Below, in pieces: positions 1-5,388 of a DNA stretch of 5,388 bases (its first letter is position 1; each line of letters begins with the position of its first letter). Position numbers and translations under genes: made by a program. Source of the stretch: Stenotrophomonas sp. (GTDB lineage: Bacteria > Pseudomonadota > Gammaproteobacteria > Xanthomonadales > Xanthomonadaceae); NCBI GenBank assembly GCA_003525885.1, contig DQIG01000375.1, positions 5,375-10,762 of the forward strand, given 5' to 3'. The notes under the pieces are model-generated. The model ran no database searches, had not been told where the DNA came from, and saw nothing but the letters and a program-made list of their open reading frames with translations.

Positions 1-56
1 CGGCGGCCGAAGCGCTGCTGGCGGCCGATGCGGCGTTGAAGCAGGACGACGCCTGA
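1..56 (+). CDS. C-terminal end of an unidentified protein (5' truncated by window edge)
   Basis: Reading from base 3 there are 17 sense codons, giving AAEALLAADAALKQDDA, and then a TGA stop at 54-56. Almost every third position is G or C (the exceptions are one GAA and one GAT), which is what real genes on this chromosome show, so I take it as the tail of a gene that begins outside the window. The peptide is alanine-rich and probably helical. It has no recognisable motif, so no function can be assigned. Its stop lies only 3 bases from the stop of the converging leftward gene, leaving no room for a separate terminator between them. Confidence 0.6.
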   Translation, partial: AAEALLAADAALKQDDA

Positions 57-59
57 GCC

Positions 60-782
60 TCAGGGAGCCGCCACCGGCATTGTGCGCTGTCCGCGCGATA
101 CGACCTGGGTGCGCCCTCCCACGTGCAACACGTACTCGAAGGACTGCCGCATGCGGCTGTATGCGCCGCCATCCGGCACGCCGTAGTTGGCGCCCACGCT
201 GAGGGTGTGCCGGCCCGGCGGCAACGGCTTGAGCATCACCCAGTAGCCGTCAGCTGCGGCCAGCCGTGAGTGCTTGTCGTCGGCATCCATGCGGAAGCAG
301 CCTTCACTGCGGACCCGGTGCCCGCGCATGTCGCCCAGTGGTTGGCCATCCAGCAGCACCACCGCGCTGATCAGGTAATCGTTGTTGACCGCCGCCCCCG
401 CCTGCAGCTCCTTGCAGGACACAGTCTCATCCACCTGGAAGTGCGCCATGTTGATGATCGGCAGCAACAGGTACTTGCCAGCCGGCACCACGCATTCGCG
501 ATGTGGCCGGAAACGGCCGTTGGTGCCGGCCAGGTTCCAGACCGGGCCTTCCTGGCCCACATCGCATACACGGCCATCCGGGTCGAGATAGGGCGCGCCG
601 CCCTGGCCGTCGGCCCATCGCCACCAGCGGGCGGTCCATTCGGCCAACGAAACGCCACCCACCGGTTCACGCGTCACCGGCGACGGTGTCGCCGTGCCTG
701 CGCTGAACGTCGGCGCGGCGGTCAGCAGCAGTGCCATCGTTGCGCCGCCGCGACGCAGCCATCCCTGGATTCCCTTCCGCAT
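60..782 (-). CDS. Uncharacterised Sec-exported protein with a WxxxWWxW motif and four cysteines
   Basis: A protein of 240 residues from the ATG at 782. I chose this start because it gives a compact signal peptide: a basic start (MRKGIQGWLRR), a hydrophobic run (MALLLTAAPTF) and a likely cleavage after FSA near residue 28. An in-frame ATG at 794 would add four residues, with AGGGA only 2 bases upstream. The mature part has a tryptophan cluster (W49, W53, W54, W56), a segment VCDVGQEGPVWNLAG, then ECVVPAGKYLLLPIIN. Its four cysteines, at about 73, 97, 123 and 162, could form two disulfides in the periplasm. The C-terminal half looks like beta strands (PPGRHTLSVGANYG). From memory this resembles a widespread family of hypothetical exported proteins, but I cannot name a function. 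It lies 67 bases after the deiminase gene on the same strand, so co-transcription is possible. Confidence 0.82.
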   Translation of the reverse strand: MRKGIQGWLRRGGATMALLLTAAPTFSAGTATPSPVTREPVGGVSLAEWTARWWRWADGQGGAPYLDPDGRVCDVGQEGPVWNLAGTNGRFRPHRECVVPAGKYLLLPIINMAHFQVDETVSCKELQAGAAVNNDYLISAVVLLDGQPLGDMRGHRVRSEGCFRMDADDKHSRLAAADGYWVMLKPLPPGRHTLSVGANYGVPDGGAYSRMRQSFEYVLHVGGRTQVVSRGQRTMPVAAP

Positions 783-804
783 CACCCACCCCATCGTCCC
801 TGGC

Positions 805-821
805 GGCCACGCTGCGTGGCC
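805..821. repeat. Perfect 8-base-arm palindrome between two leftward genes
   Basis: GGCCACGC at 805-812 is followed by one base and then its exact reverse complement GCGTGGCC at 814-821. In RNA this would fold as a 6-base stem GGCCAC/GTGGCC with a 5-base loop. A second GGCCAC at 830-835 could pair with the same right arm complement, so two alternative folds exist. It lies downstream of the deiminase stop and about 23 bases before the next start, so it could stabilise or attenuate the leftward transcript. There is no T-run after it on either strand, so a classical intrinsic terminator is not supported. Confidence 0.4.
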
Positions 822-849
822 GGCTTCCAGGCCACTGTAGCGTGACCGG

Positions 850-1980
850 CTAGACCTTCGGCATGTTCTTGGTCACGCAATGGATGCCGCCACCGCCGCC
901 CGCGATGGCATCGATATCCACCTGTTCGATCACGCGGCCGGGATACATGTCTTCCAGCAGTTCACGGCAGAAGCCATCGGCTTCGTCGTCACCGAACTGT
1001 GGCGCGACCACGGCGCCGTTGATCGGCAGGTAATTGATGTAGCCCATGGCCAGATCGTCGTTGTCGCGGGTATGCACGTTGTCGCGCCCGTCCAGGGGCG
1101 GCGGCAGTGTGTGCACCTGCAGGCGGCGGCCATCGGCATCGGTGGCCCCACGCAGGATGTCCAGGTGCTCGCGGGTCAGATCGTAGTCGTAGGACTCCGG
1201 ATCATTATCCAGGTTGGCGATCACCACGCCCGGCCGCACGAAGCGCGCATAGAAATCCACGTGTGCGTCGGTGATGTCTTCGCCGGCGATGCCGGGCAGC
1301 CAGATCACCTTGCGCAGGCCGAGGTGGTGCTTCAGCTCCGCCTCGATATCCGCGCGCGACCAGTCCGGATTGCGGTTGCGGTTCACCCAGCAGCTCTCGG
1401 TGAGGATCGCGGTGCCGTGGCCATCAACTTCGATGCCGCCGCCCTCGCCCACCAGGTCGCTTTCCAGCAGCGTGGCGCCGGTCACCTGCGCCAGCCAGGG
1501 CGCCACCGCGCCATCGTTGCGCGCGCTCTGCTTGCCGCCCCAGCCATTGAAGTTGAAGTCGACCAGGCCCAGCCCGCCCTGGCCATCGGTGACGAAGCAG
1601 CCGCCGTAGTCGCGCACCCAGATGTCATCCAGCGGCACCTCGAGGAACTCGATGTTGTCGCGGCCGCAGCGGTCCTGCGCCTGCTTGAGCTGCGCCGGGC
1701 GGCACAGCACGCTGACCGGCTGGTGGCGGGCGATGGTACGGGCCAGCCGCGCCACGGCGGTGTTCACCGCATCGGCCTGCGCGCCCCACACCCGCGGTTG
1801 CGCGGCGAAGGCCAGGAAGACGCGTTCCTGCGGCCCGTGCTCGTCCGGCATGCGCCAGACGCCCGCACCCGGCCGCGCTGCGGACACGCGGCCCGGCAGC
1901 CCAGCCAGGCCCAGTGCGGCCAGCCCGCCAAGACCGGCGGCGCCGGCCAGTTGGGTGAGGAAATGACGACGGCTGCTCAT
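850..1980 (-). CDS. Tat-exported agmatine deiminase family protein (PPAD/AguA-type)
   Basis: 376 residues. Agmatine deiminases convert agmatine to N-carbamoylputrescine and ammonia; the same fold (Porphyromonas-type peptidylarginine deiminase family) includes secreted enzymes acting on arginine residues. Family landmarks appear in order: DDIWVRDYGG near residues 118-127 (guanidine-binding Asp region), VDFNFNGWGGK near 141, GEGGGIEVDG near 178-187, DAHVDF with His240 and Asp242, and GGGGGIHCVT near the C-terminus, with Cys368 as the expected nucleophile. The catalytic set therefore looks complete. The N-terminus SRRHFLT followed by an Ala/Gly/Leu-rich stretch and VSA is a twin-arginine signal, so the enzyme probably works outside the cytoplasm. 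I chose the ATG at 1980 because the Tat signal starts there and GGAG sits 6 bases upstream; an in-frame ATG at 2034 lacks these. No aguB-like partner is visible. Substrate (agmatine or peptidyl-arginine) is not settled by sequence. Confidence 0.9.
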   Translation of the reverse strand: MSSRRHFLTQLAGAAGLGGLAALGLAGLPGRVSAARPGAGVWRMPDEHGPQERVFLAFAAQPRVWGAQADAVNTAVARLARTIARHQPVSVLCRPAQLKQAQDRCGRDNIEFLEVPLDDIWVRDYGGCFVTDGQGGLGLVDFNFNGWGGKQSARNDGAVAPWLAQVTGATLLESDLVGEGGGIEVDGHGTAILTESCWVNRNRNPDWSRADIEAELKHHLGLRKVIWLPGIAGEDITDAHVDFYARFVRPGVVIANLDNDPESYDYDLTREHLDILRGATDADGRRLQVHTLPPPLDGRDNVHTRDNDDLAMGYINYLPINGAVVAPQFGDDEADGFCRELLEDMYPGRVIEQVDIDAIAGGGGGIHCVTKNMPKV

Positions 1981-2022
1981 GACGGGCTCCAGGGCCGGTG
2001 TGGAATAGCGCCTATGCTGCGC

Positions 2023-2052
2023 TTGCCCATCCAAAAGGAAAAACGATAGATT
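2023..2052 (+). promoter_or_regulatory. Candidate sigma-70-like promoter of the LysR gene
   Basis: TTGCCC at 2023-2028 and TAGATT at 2047-2052 are separated by 18 bases, each matching four of six positions of the TTGACA/TATAAT consensus. Transcription would begin near 2059, about 25 bases before the ATG at 2085. The start would fall inside the TTCA/TGAA dyad, as expected if the regulator represses its own gene. Promoters of high-GC bacteria match the consensus poorly, so this is only a positional suggestion. Confidence 0.25.
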
Positions 2053-2078
2053 CAGCCATCAATTGAACAGTTTTCCTT
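2035..2078. promoter_or_regulatory. Divergent control region with two offset inverted repeats (putative LysR operator)
   Basis: The 104-base gap between the deiminase start (1980) and the regulator start (2085) is clearly more AT-rich than its flanks. It holds an outer inverted repeat, AAGGAAAA at 2035-2042 with TTTTCCTT at 2071-2078, and an inner one, TTCA at 2051-2054 with TGAA at 2064-2067. Their centres differ by 2.5 bases, so they are not one nested dyad. LysR-type regulators commonly bind about 50-60 bases in a divergent promoter, with one high-affinity dyad and a second activation site, and the span here fits that. The classical T-N11-A spacing is not exactly present on the inner axis, so which repeat is bound is uncertain. 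Confidence 0.35.
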
Positions 2079-2084
2079 ATCAGG

Positions 2085-2969
2085 ATGCTCAAGCACTGGC
2101 CCCCGCTGAACGCGCTGCGTGGTTTCGAGGCCGCCGCCCGCTTGGGCAGTTTCCACCGGGCGGCCGAGGAACTGCACCTGACCCAGTCGGCCATCAGCCA
2201 GCAGATCCGGGGCCTGGAGGCGTCGCTGCAGCAGCCGTTGTTCTTCCGGCAGGGGCGCAGCGTCATCCTTACCGACGCCGGCATCGACCTGCTGGAAACC
2301 ACCCAGTCCCTGCTGCGGCAGCTGGCCAGCGGCATCCGCCGGCTCGATCAGTACCGCAAGCCGAATCAATTGATCGTCAACACCAGCCCGGCCTTCGCCC
2401 GGCATTGGCTGGTACCGCGCCTGGCCGGGTTCCACCGCCTGCACCCCGGCGCCGACCTGTGGCTGCTGACCAGCGAGGATGCACCGGACATGACCACGCA
2501 GACGCTGGACGTGGCGGTGCGTGATGACCTCGACTCACAGGCGCAATGCCAGCATCGCGTGCTGCTGCAGGACCACCTCTATCCGGCCTGCCATCCGGCC
2601 CTGCTCGCCACACCGGTGCACGAACGCCTGACCCTGCATGGCGAGCGCGAGATGGATTGGAGCCAGTGGCAGGTACAGGGCGGCGCCGATGTCGGCCAGC
2701 GCCGCGAAGGCATGAACTTCTCCGAACCCGGGCAACTGCTGGATGCCGCGTGCGAGGGCCTGGGCATCGCGCTGGTCAGCGAGCTGCTGGCGGCACGCGC
2801 CTGTGAACAAGGCCTGCTGCAACCCCTGGATGATGCACGCGTGCGCGGCCCGCGCTGGAGCTGGCTGGTGCACGAGGACAGCGCAGCCGATCCGCTGGTG
2901 ATCAGCTTCTGTGAGTGGCTGCTGGCGAGCCTGCCCTCTGACGCTACTTCTGCGCCAGCGCGCGCTTGA
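2085..2969 (+). CDS. LysR family transcriptional regulator, GcvA-like
   Basis: 294 residues, normal for the family. The N-terminal winged helix-turn-helix is clear: PPLNALRGFEAAARLGSF at residues 6-23, then AAEELHLTQSAISQQIRGLE (26-45) containing the recognition helix, then the wing with PLFFRQGRSVILTDAG. The opening PPLNALRGFEAAAR is typical of the GcvA subgroup. From about residue 92 comes the periplasmic-binding-like effector domain (SPAFARHWLVPRLAGFHRLHP, later CEGLGIALVSELL). The start at 2085 aligns with the family and follows an in-frame stop at 2064-2066, so it cannot extend far upstream; its ribosome site is weak (only CAGG touching the ATG). Being divergent from the deiminase gene, it most likely controls that gene and itself, perhaps in response to a polyamine or arginine derivative. 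That last point is inference from position alone. Confidence 0.92.
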   Translation: MLKHWPPLNALRGFEAAARLGSFHRAAEELHLTQSAISQQIRGLEASLQQPLFFRQGRSVILTDAGIDLLETTQSLLRQLASGIRRLDQYRKPNQLIVNTSPAFARHWLVPRLAGFHRLHPGADLWLLTSEDAPDMTTQTLDVAVRDDLDSQAQCQHRVLLQDHLYPACHPALLATPVHERLTLHGEREMDWSQWQVQGGADVGQRREGMNFSEPGQLLDAACEGLGIALVSELLAARACEQGLLQPLDDARVRGPRWSWLVHEDSAADPLVISFCEWLLASLPSDATSAPARA

Positions 2970-3726
2970 CCGCCGCCTCGGCCAGCGGCGCCATCACCGC
3001 ATAGCCCTTGGCCGTGGGATGCACGCCGTCGTCGGCCAGCTGCGGATCCAGTCCACCGGCGGCATTGGCCATGGGCGTGTAGTAGTCCAGATAGACCAGC
3101 TGCTGTGCATCGGCATAGCGCTTCAATGCGGTGTTCAATGCACGCACCTTGGGCGCAGGCGTTGTGCCCGGCATCCACGGGTACTCGCTCACCGGCAGCA
3201 CCGACGCCAGCACCACGGCGATGCCATGCGCGCGGGCCAGGTCCACCATCGCATGCAGGTTGTCTTCGATCATCGACTGCGTGGACGGGCCGGTGTTGCC
3301 GGCAATGTCGTTGGTGCCAGCCAGGATCACCACCACCTGCGGCTTCAGTGCCAGCACGTCCTGCGGGAACCGCACCAGCATCTGCGCCGTGGTCTGGCCA
3401 CTGATGCCGCGGTTGAGCCAGCCCTTGCCAGGGAAGAACGCCGCACTGCCTTCCCTGCCCCAGCCTTCGGTGATCGAGTCACCGAAGAACACCACGCGTG
3501 GCTGCCCAGGTTCGGCGGCAGGCAGTCGCGTGTTGGCGTCGCGGTAATGCTGCAGTTCCGGCCAATCGGACAGGCGCTGCTACATGAAGCGCACTTCGTC
3601 CGGGCGCAGGTTTTCGACAGGCTCCAGCAGCAACGGGTTGATCGCGGGCATCTCGGCCGCCACCCCGTGGGCGCTCAGCGCAATACCGAGTGCAACTGCG
3701 GCCAGGCCGCCGGACAAGGAACGCAT
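2944..3726 (-). pseudogene. Exported SGNH/GDSL hydrolase interrupted by an amber codon at codon 49
   Basis: The frame from the ATG at 3726 (AGGGAG 7 bases upstream) starts with a Sec signal peptide, MRSLSGGLAAVALGIALSA then HGVAA, and runs 48 codons to a TAG at 3580-3582. The same frame then stays open without a shift to the TAG at 2944-2946, 260 codons in all if the stop is counted as sense. After the stop come the SGNH blocks: FFGDSITEG with nucleophile Ser84, NRGISGQTT (block II Gly107), AGTNDIAG (block III Asn139) and DDGVHPTAKGY (catalytic Asp233, His236). Such proteins are usually esterases or lipases acting on acyl or acetyl groups in the envelope. One base change (for example CAG to TAG) explains the break. 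A GTG at 3495 could restart translation, but without the signal peptide, without a good ribosome site, and cutting into the first beta strand. The 3' end overlaps the LysR gene by 26 bases. Confidence 0.85.
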
Positions 3727-3758
3727 GGGGTCTCTCCCTTGAATGTCCGGGCCAGTCT

Positions 3759-3776
3759 AGCGCGCGGCCCCGCGCT
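3759..3776. repeat. GC-rich hairpin at the end of the metalloprotease gene
   Basis: AGCGCG at 3759-3764 pairs with CGCGCT at 3771-3776 across a 6-base loop. On the leftward transcript it starts at the last base of the metalloprotease TAA stop and lies about 33 bases before the SGNH start. No T-run follows, so at most it is a weak or factor-assisted terminator, or a structure that lowers readthrough into the SGNH gene. Confidence 0.25.
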
Positions 3777-4741
3777 TACCGCGCCGCCGACCGCGCCGCC
3801 ACGCCGGTCACCTTGGCCGGCATCCACATGCCCGGCGTCCAGCCGCTGGCGGCCAGAATCGCCTTCGGGTTGTCCTGCTGGATCAGCGCAAGCACCGCCT
3901 CGCGCTTGTCCTTGGCCTGCAGGTAATAGGCCTTGGCAATGCGGTAGCCCACCCAGTACCCGAGGTCATAGGGCTCCTGCGAACCGGGCTTGTAGTTGTA
4001 CAGCCACGGCGACAGATCGGTGCTGTCCACATCCAGCGCGAACGCGCTTTCGATATGCACTTCCCGGCCACGGGTCCAGGCGGCGTGGCGACCGTTGCCG
4101 ACGTTGCCGGAAATCAGCTCGGCAATGAACTCGGCGATGCCTTCGCCCAGCGAAACACGCAGCACCGTCGCATGCGGGTCGCCCGGCTCGAAGTCGGTCA
4201 GGCCGGTCTGCTGGATGTGCACGTACTCGTGGGCGATCACGTGCACGAAGCGGTCCTGCACATTGGGGTTCATGAAATCCGCTGCGCACAGCGCTTCCAG
4301 GCCGATGATCACGCCGCTTTTCGAGGTCAGTCCGACCGGCCGGCCACGGCCGACCGCGATGGTCACCGGCGGAAACGTGGCCTGCGGGTAGATCGCCTGC
4401 AGGTTTCCGAACACCTGCACCAGGCGCTGCTTCACCGCCGGCAGCTCCGCCAGGCAACTGCGACCCTGCGCATATACCTCGGGCTGGCTGGCAATGGCCT
4501 CGGCAATACGCTCGGGCGTGACCCGGCGAGCCTTCGCCAGTTCACCCAGGCCCGCACTGCCTTCGGCCAGGTAACCGGCCAGCTGGGCGACACTGGGCTT
4601 ACCACCGGTGCTGTCGTAAAGCGCGTAGAAGCGGCTGGCATCGCTGGTGAGGATCTGCGGCCCAGACGGGGTAGCCGCTTGTGCCACGCCGACCGCCCCG
4701 GCACAGGCCAGGGCAAGCAGGCAACGCAGGAAACTGGACAT
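3776..4741 (-). CDS. Exported HEXXH zinc metalloprotease-like protein (DUF2268-like)
   Basis: 321 residues from the ATG at 4741, chosen because AAGGA lies 7 bases upstream and a clean signal peptide begins there (MSSFLRCLLALACAGAVGVAQA, cleavage before ATPSG). An in-frame ATG at 4786 would put 15 polar residues before the signal. The zinc motif is HVIAHEYVHIQQTG, with HEYVH at residues 171-175 (His171 and His175 ligands, Glu172 general base). Some 29 residues after His171 comes LGEGIAEFIAEL; Glu200 or Glu204 there is the likely third ligand, the arrangement seen in gluzincins and in the DUF2268 group of predicted Zn-dependent proteases. A preceding segment, PPVTIAVGRGRPVGLTSKSGVIIGLE, resembles the strand leading into the zinc helix in these proteins. 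It likely acts in the periplasm; the substrate is unknown. The SGNH gene follows 49 bases downstream on the same strand. Confidence 0.85.
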   Translation of the reverse strand: MSSFLRCLLALACAGAVGVAQAATPSGPQILTSDASRFYALYDSTGGKPSVAQLAGYLAEGSAGLGELAKARRVTPERIAEAIASQPEVYAQGRSCLAELPAVKQRLVQVFGNLQAIYPQATFPPVTIAVGRGRPVGLTSKSGVIIGLEALCAADFMNPNVQDRFVHVIAHEYVHIQQTGLTDFEPGDPHATVLRVSLGEGIAEFIAELISGNVGNGRHAAWTRGREVHIESAFALDVDSTDLSPWLYNYKPGSQEPYDLGYWVGYRIAKAYYLQAKDKREAVLALIQQDNPKAILAASGWTPGMWMPAKVTGVAARSAAR

Positions 4742-4818
4742 CGCTCCGTCCTTGGTGGAGTGCATGCGAAGCGCGCAATCTACCACTCCACCCGGGCCGC
4801 CGCAGCGGGCACATGCAG

Positions 4819-4830
4819 GCCCTTCGGGGC
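4819..4830 (+). other. cUUCGg tetraloop hairpin in a divergent gap
   Basis: GCCC at 4819-4822, TTCG at 4823-4826 and GGGC at 4827-4830 form a four-pair stem capped by the unusually stable UUCG tetraloop when read as rightward RNA; a G-U pair (4818/4831) can extend it. It has no T-run, so it is not an intrinsic terminator. It would matter only if transcription of the downstream membrane-protein gene starts upstream of it. Confidence 0.3.
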
Positions 4831-4831
4831 T

Positions 4832-4852
4832 GTGCCAGACTCACTCTGGCAC
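4832..4852. promoter_or_regulatory. Perfect 8-base dyad upstream of the membrane-protein gene
   Basis: GTGCCAGA at 4832-4839 and TCTGGCAC at 4845-4852 are exact reverse complements separated by CTCAC. The dyad lies 27 bases before the ATG at 4880 and about 90 bases from the divergent metalloprotease start. Its size and shape fit either a homodimeric repressor operator or a leader-RNA hairpin directly after the UUCG stem. The sequence alone does not decide between them. Confidence 0.4.
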
Positions 4853-4879
4853 CGGCCATGGATGATGGAGCACCGCACG

Positions 4880-5388
4880 ATGATGATCGTTCCCGCGTAC
4901 TGGGCCGAAGCCCGCCTGCAGGCCCGTTTCCGTGGCCGGCCGGTGGTCGTGCGCCGCTTCGGCTGGTCCGATGAGGGACCGGCCCAGGCCCAGGCCCACG
5001 CCGACGCACGTGCCCATGAAGCCCTCAACGCCATCATCGCCGGACAGGTGCTGCCGCGCCGCGAAGTGCGCAGCAACTACGGTGTGGAAGGCGTGCCGAT
5101 CCGCGAGCAGATCGTGCAGCGCGACGGCGATGTCATCATCACCCGCAACAGCTATGGCGCGCTGTGCCTCAACAGCCCCGATGTGCTGTTCGCCGACATC
5201 GACCATGCGCAGCCACCGGCCGGATGCGTGATACCAGCCATCGTCGCTGGGCTCGTGCTGCTTGCCGGCGCCGTCATCGGCACCCTGCTCTGGCATTGGC
5301 TGGTGGGCCTGGTACTGGGCGTGGCGGCAGTGCTGCTGGTCAACGCGGCACTGCTGATGCGGCGGAAGCAGCGCCTGGCCGCCGCTGG
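4880..5388 (+). CDS. Uncharacterised two-helix membrane protein (3' truncated by window edge)
   Basis: The frame is open for 169 codons to the window edge. I chose the ATG at 4880 because GGAG at 4867-4870 lies 9 bases upstream; ATGs at 4862 and 4865 in the same frame lack such a site, and 4883 is also possible. The cytoplasm-like N-terminal part has conserved-looking blocks: VVVRRFGWSDEG (residues 22-33), an Ala/His-rich helix (AQAQAHADARAHEALNAIIAG), GVPIREQIVQRDGDVIITRN and GALCLNSPDVLFADID. Two hydrophobic helices follow, at roughly 117-137 and 141-159, ended by MRRKQR, which favours a positive cytoplasmic end. From memory this resembles a conserved hypothetical protein of xanthomonads and pseudomonads, usually longer than what is seen here; I know no function. 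Third-position GC matches its neighbours. Confidence 0.8.
   Translation, partial: MMIVPAYWAEARLQARFRGRPVVVRRFGWSDEGPAQAQAHADARAHEALNAIIAGQVLPRREVRSNYGVEGVPIREQIVQRDGDVIITRNSYGALCLNSPDVLFADIDHAQPPAGCVIPAIVAGLVLLAGAVIGTLLWHWLVGLVLGVAAVLLVNAALLMRRKQRLAAA

Noticed and set aside
826..855. GTAG at 837-840 as the end of a Stenotrophomonas GTAG-type REP repeat
   Set aside because: These repeats have a GC-rich stem directly after GTAG; here no stem follows on that side and no second copy was seen in the window.
880..2049. A 389-codon open frame on the + strand, opposite the deiminase gene
   Set aside because: It is a shadow of a high-GC gene: the deiminase frame on the other strand has all family motifs, while this one gives a low-complexity His/Ala/Val-rich protein with no recognisable domain.
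3580..3582. The TAG as a recoded sense codon (pyrrolysine or programmed readthrough)
   Set aside because: No pyrrolysine system is expected in this kind of bacterium, and the following bases (CAG CGC) match only part of the known leaky context. A point mutation or base-call error is simpler.
3759..3776. Rho-independent terminator after the metalloprotease gene
   Set aside because: A six-pair stem exists, but no T-run follows on the leftward strand. I kept it only as a hairpin.
2911..4128. A 405-codon open frame on the + strand, opposite the SGNH and metalloprotease genes
   Set aside because: It crosses two genes with clear signal peptides and catalytic motifs on the other strand, and its product is Arg/His/Gln-rich with no domain. 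It is open because GC-rich DNA has few stops.
4832..4852. TGGCAC inside the dyad as a sigma-54 -24 element
   Set aside because: The needed TTGCW-like -12 element at the right distance is missing on both strands.
4841..5296. Leftward open frames opposite the membrane-protein gene
   Set aside because: The rightward frame has a ribosome site, membrane helices and conserved-looking blocks; the leftward products show none of these.

Overview
The window is a gene-dense, high-GC stretch of bacterial chromosome. Coding frames carry mostly G or C at third codon positions, and the mix of families fits a gammaproteobacterium of the Xanthomonadaceae, most likely Stenotrophomonas. That placement is an inference from composition and protein resemblance, not from a search. 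I see no tRNA, rRNA, CRISPR array, insertion sequence, integrase or prophage gene, and no gene-free stretch longer than about 140 bases.

Layout, left to right. The last codons of a rightward gene end at 56. Converging on it are two leftward genes: a Tat-exported agmatine-deiminase-family protein (850-1980) and, 67 bases after its stop, an uncharacterised Sec-exported protein with four cysteines (60-782). Divergent from the deiminase is a GcvA-type LysR regulator (2085-2969), so the 104-base gap between them is the natural control region. It holds two offset inverted repeats and a plausible promoter. The regulator's 3' end overlaps by 26 bases the 3' end of a leftward SGNH/GDSL hydrolase gene (2944-3726). 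That gene carries a signal peptide and all its catalytic blocks but is broken by an amber codon at codon 49. Upstream of it on the same strand, 49 bases away, is an exported HEXXH metalloprotease-like protein (3776-4741). A 138-base divergent gap with two hairpins leads to a rightward two-helix membrane protein of unknown function (4880 to the window edge).

How the genes may work together. Four of the genes encode proteins built for export: one Tat and three Sec, the SGNH one now nonsense-interrupted. The clearest functional unit is LysR regulator plus divergent exported deiminase, possibly with the four-cysteine protein as a second cistron. The metalloprotease and SGNH gene may have been a second leftward operon.

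I do not see a previously undescribed multi-gene system. The observations most worth following are the nonsense codon in an otherwise intact hydrolase, the exported agmatine deiminase with no visible putrescine-pathway partner, and the structured DNA in the two divergent gaps.
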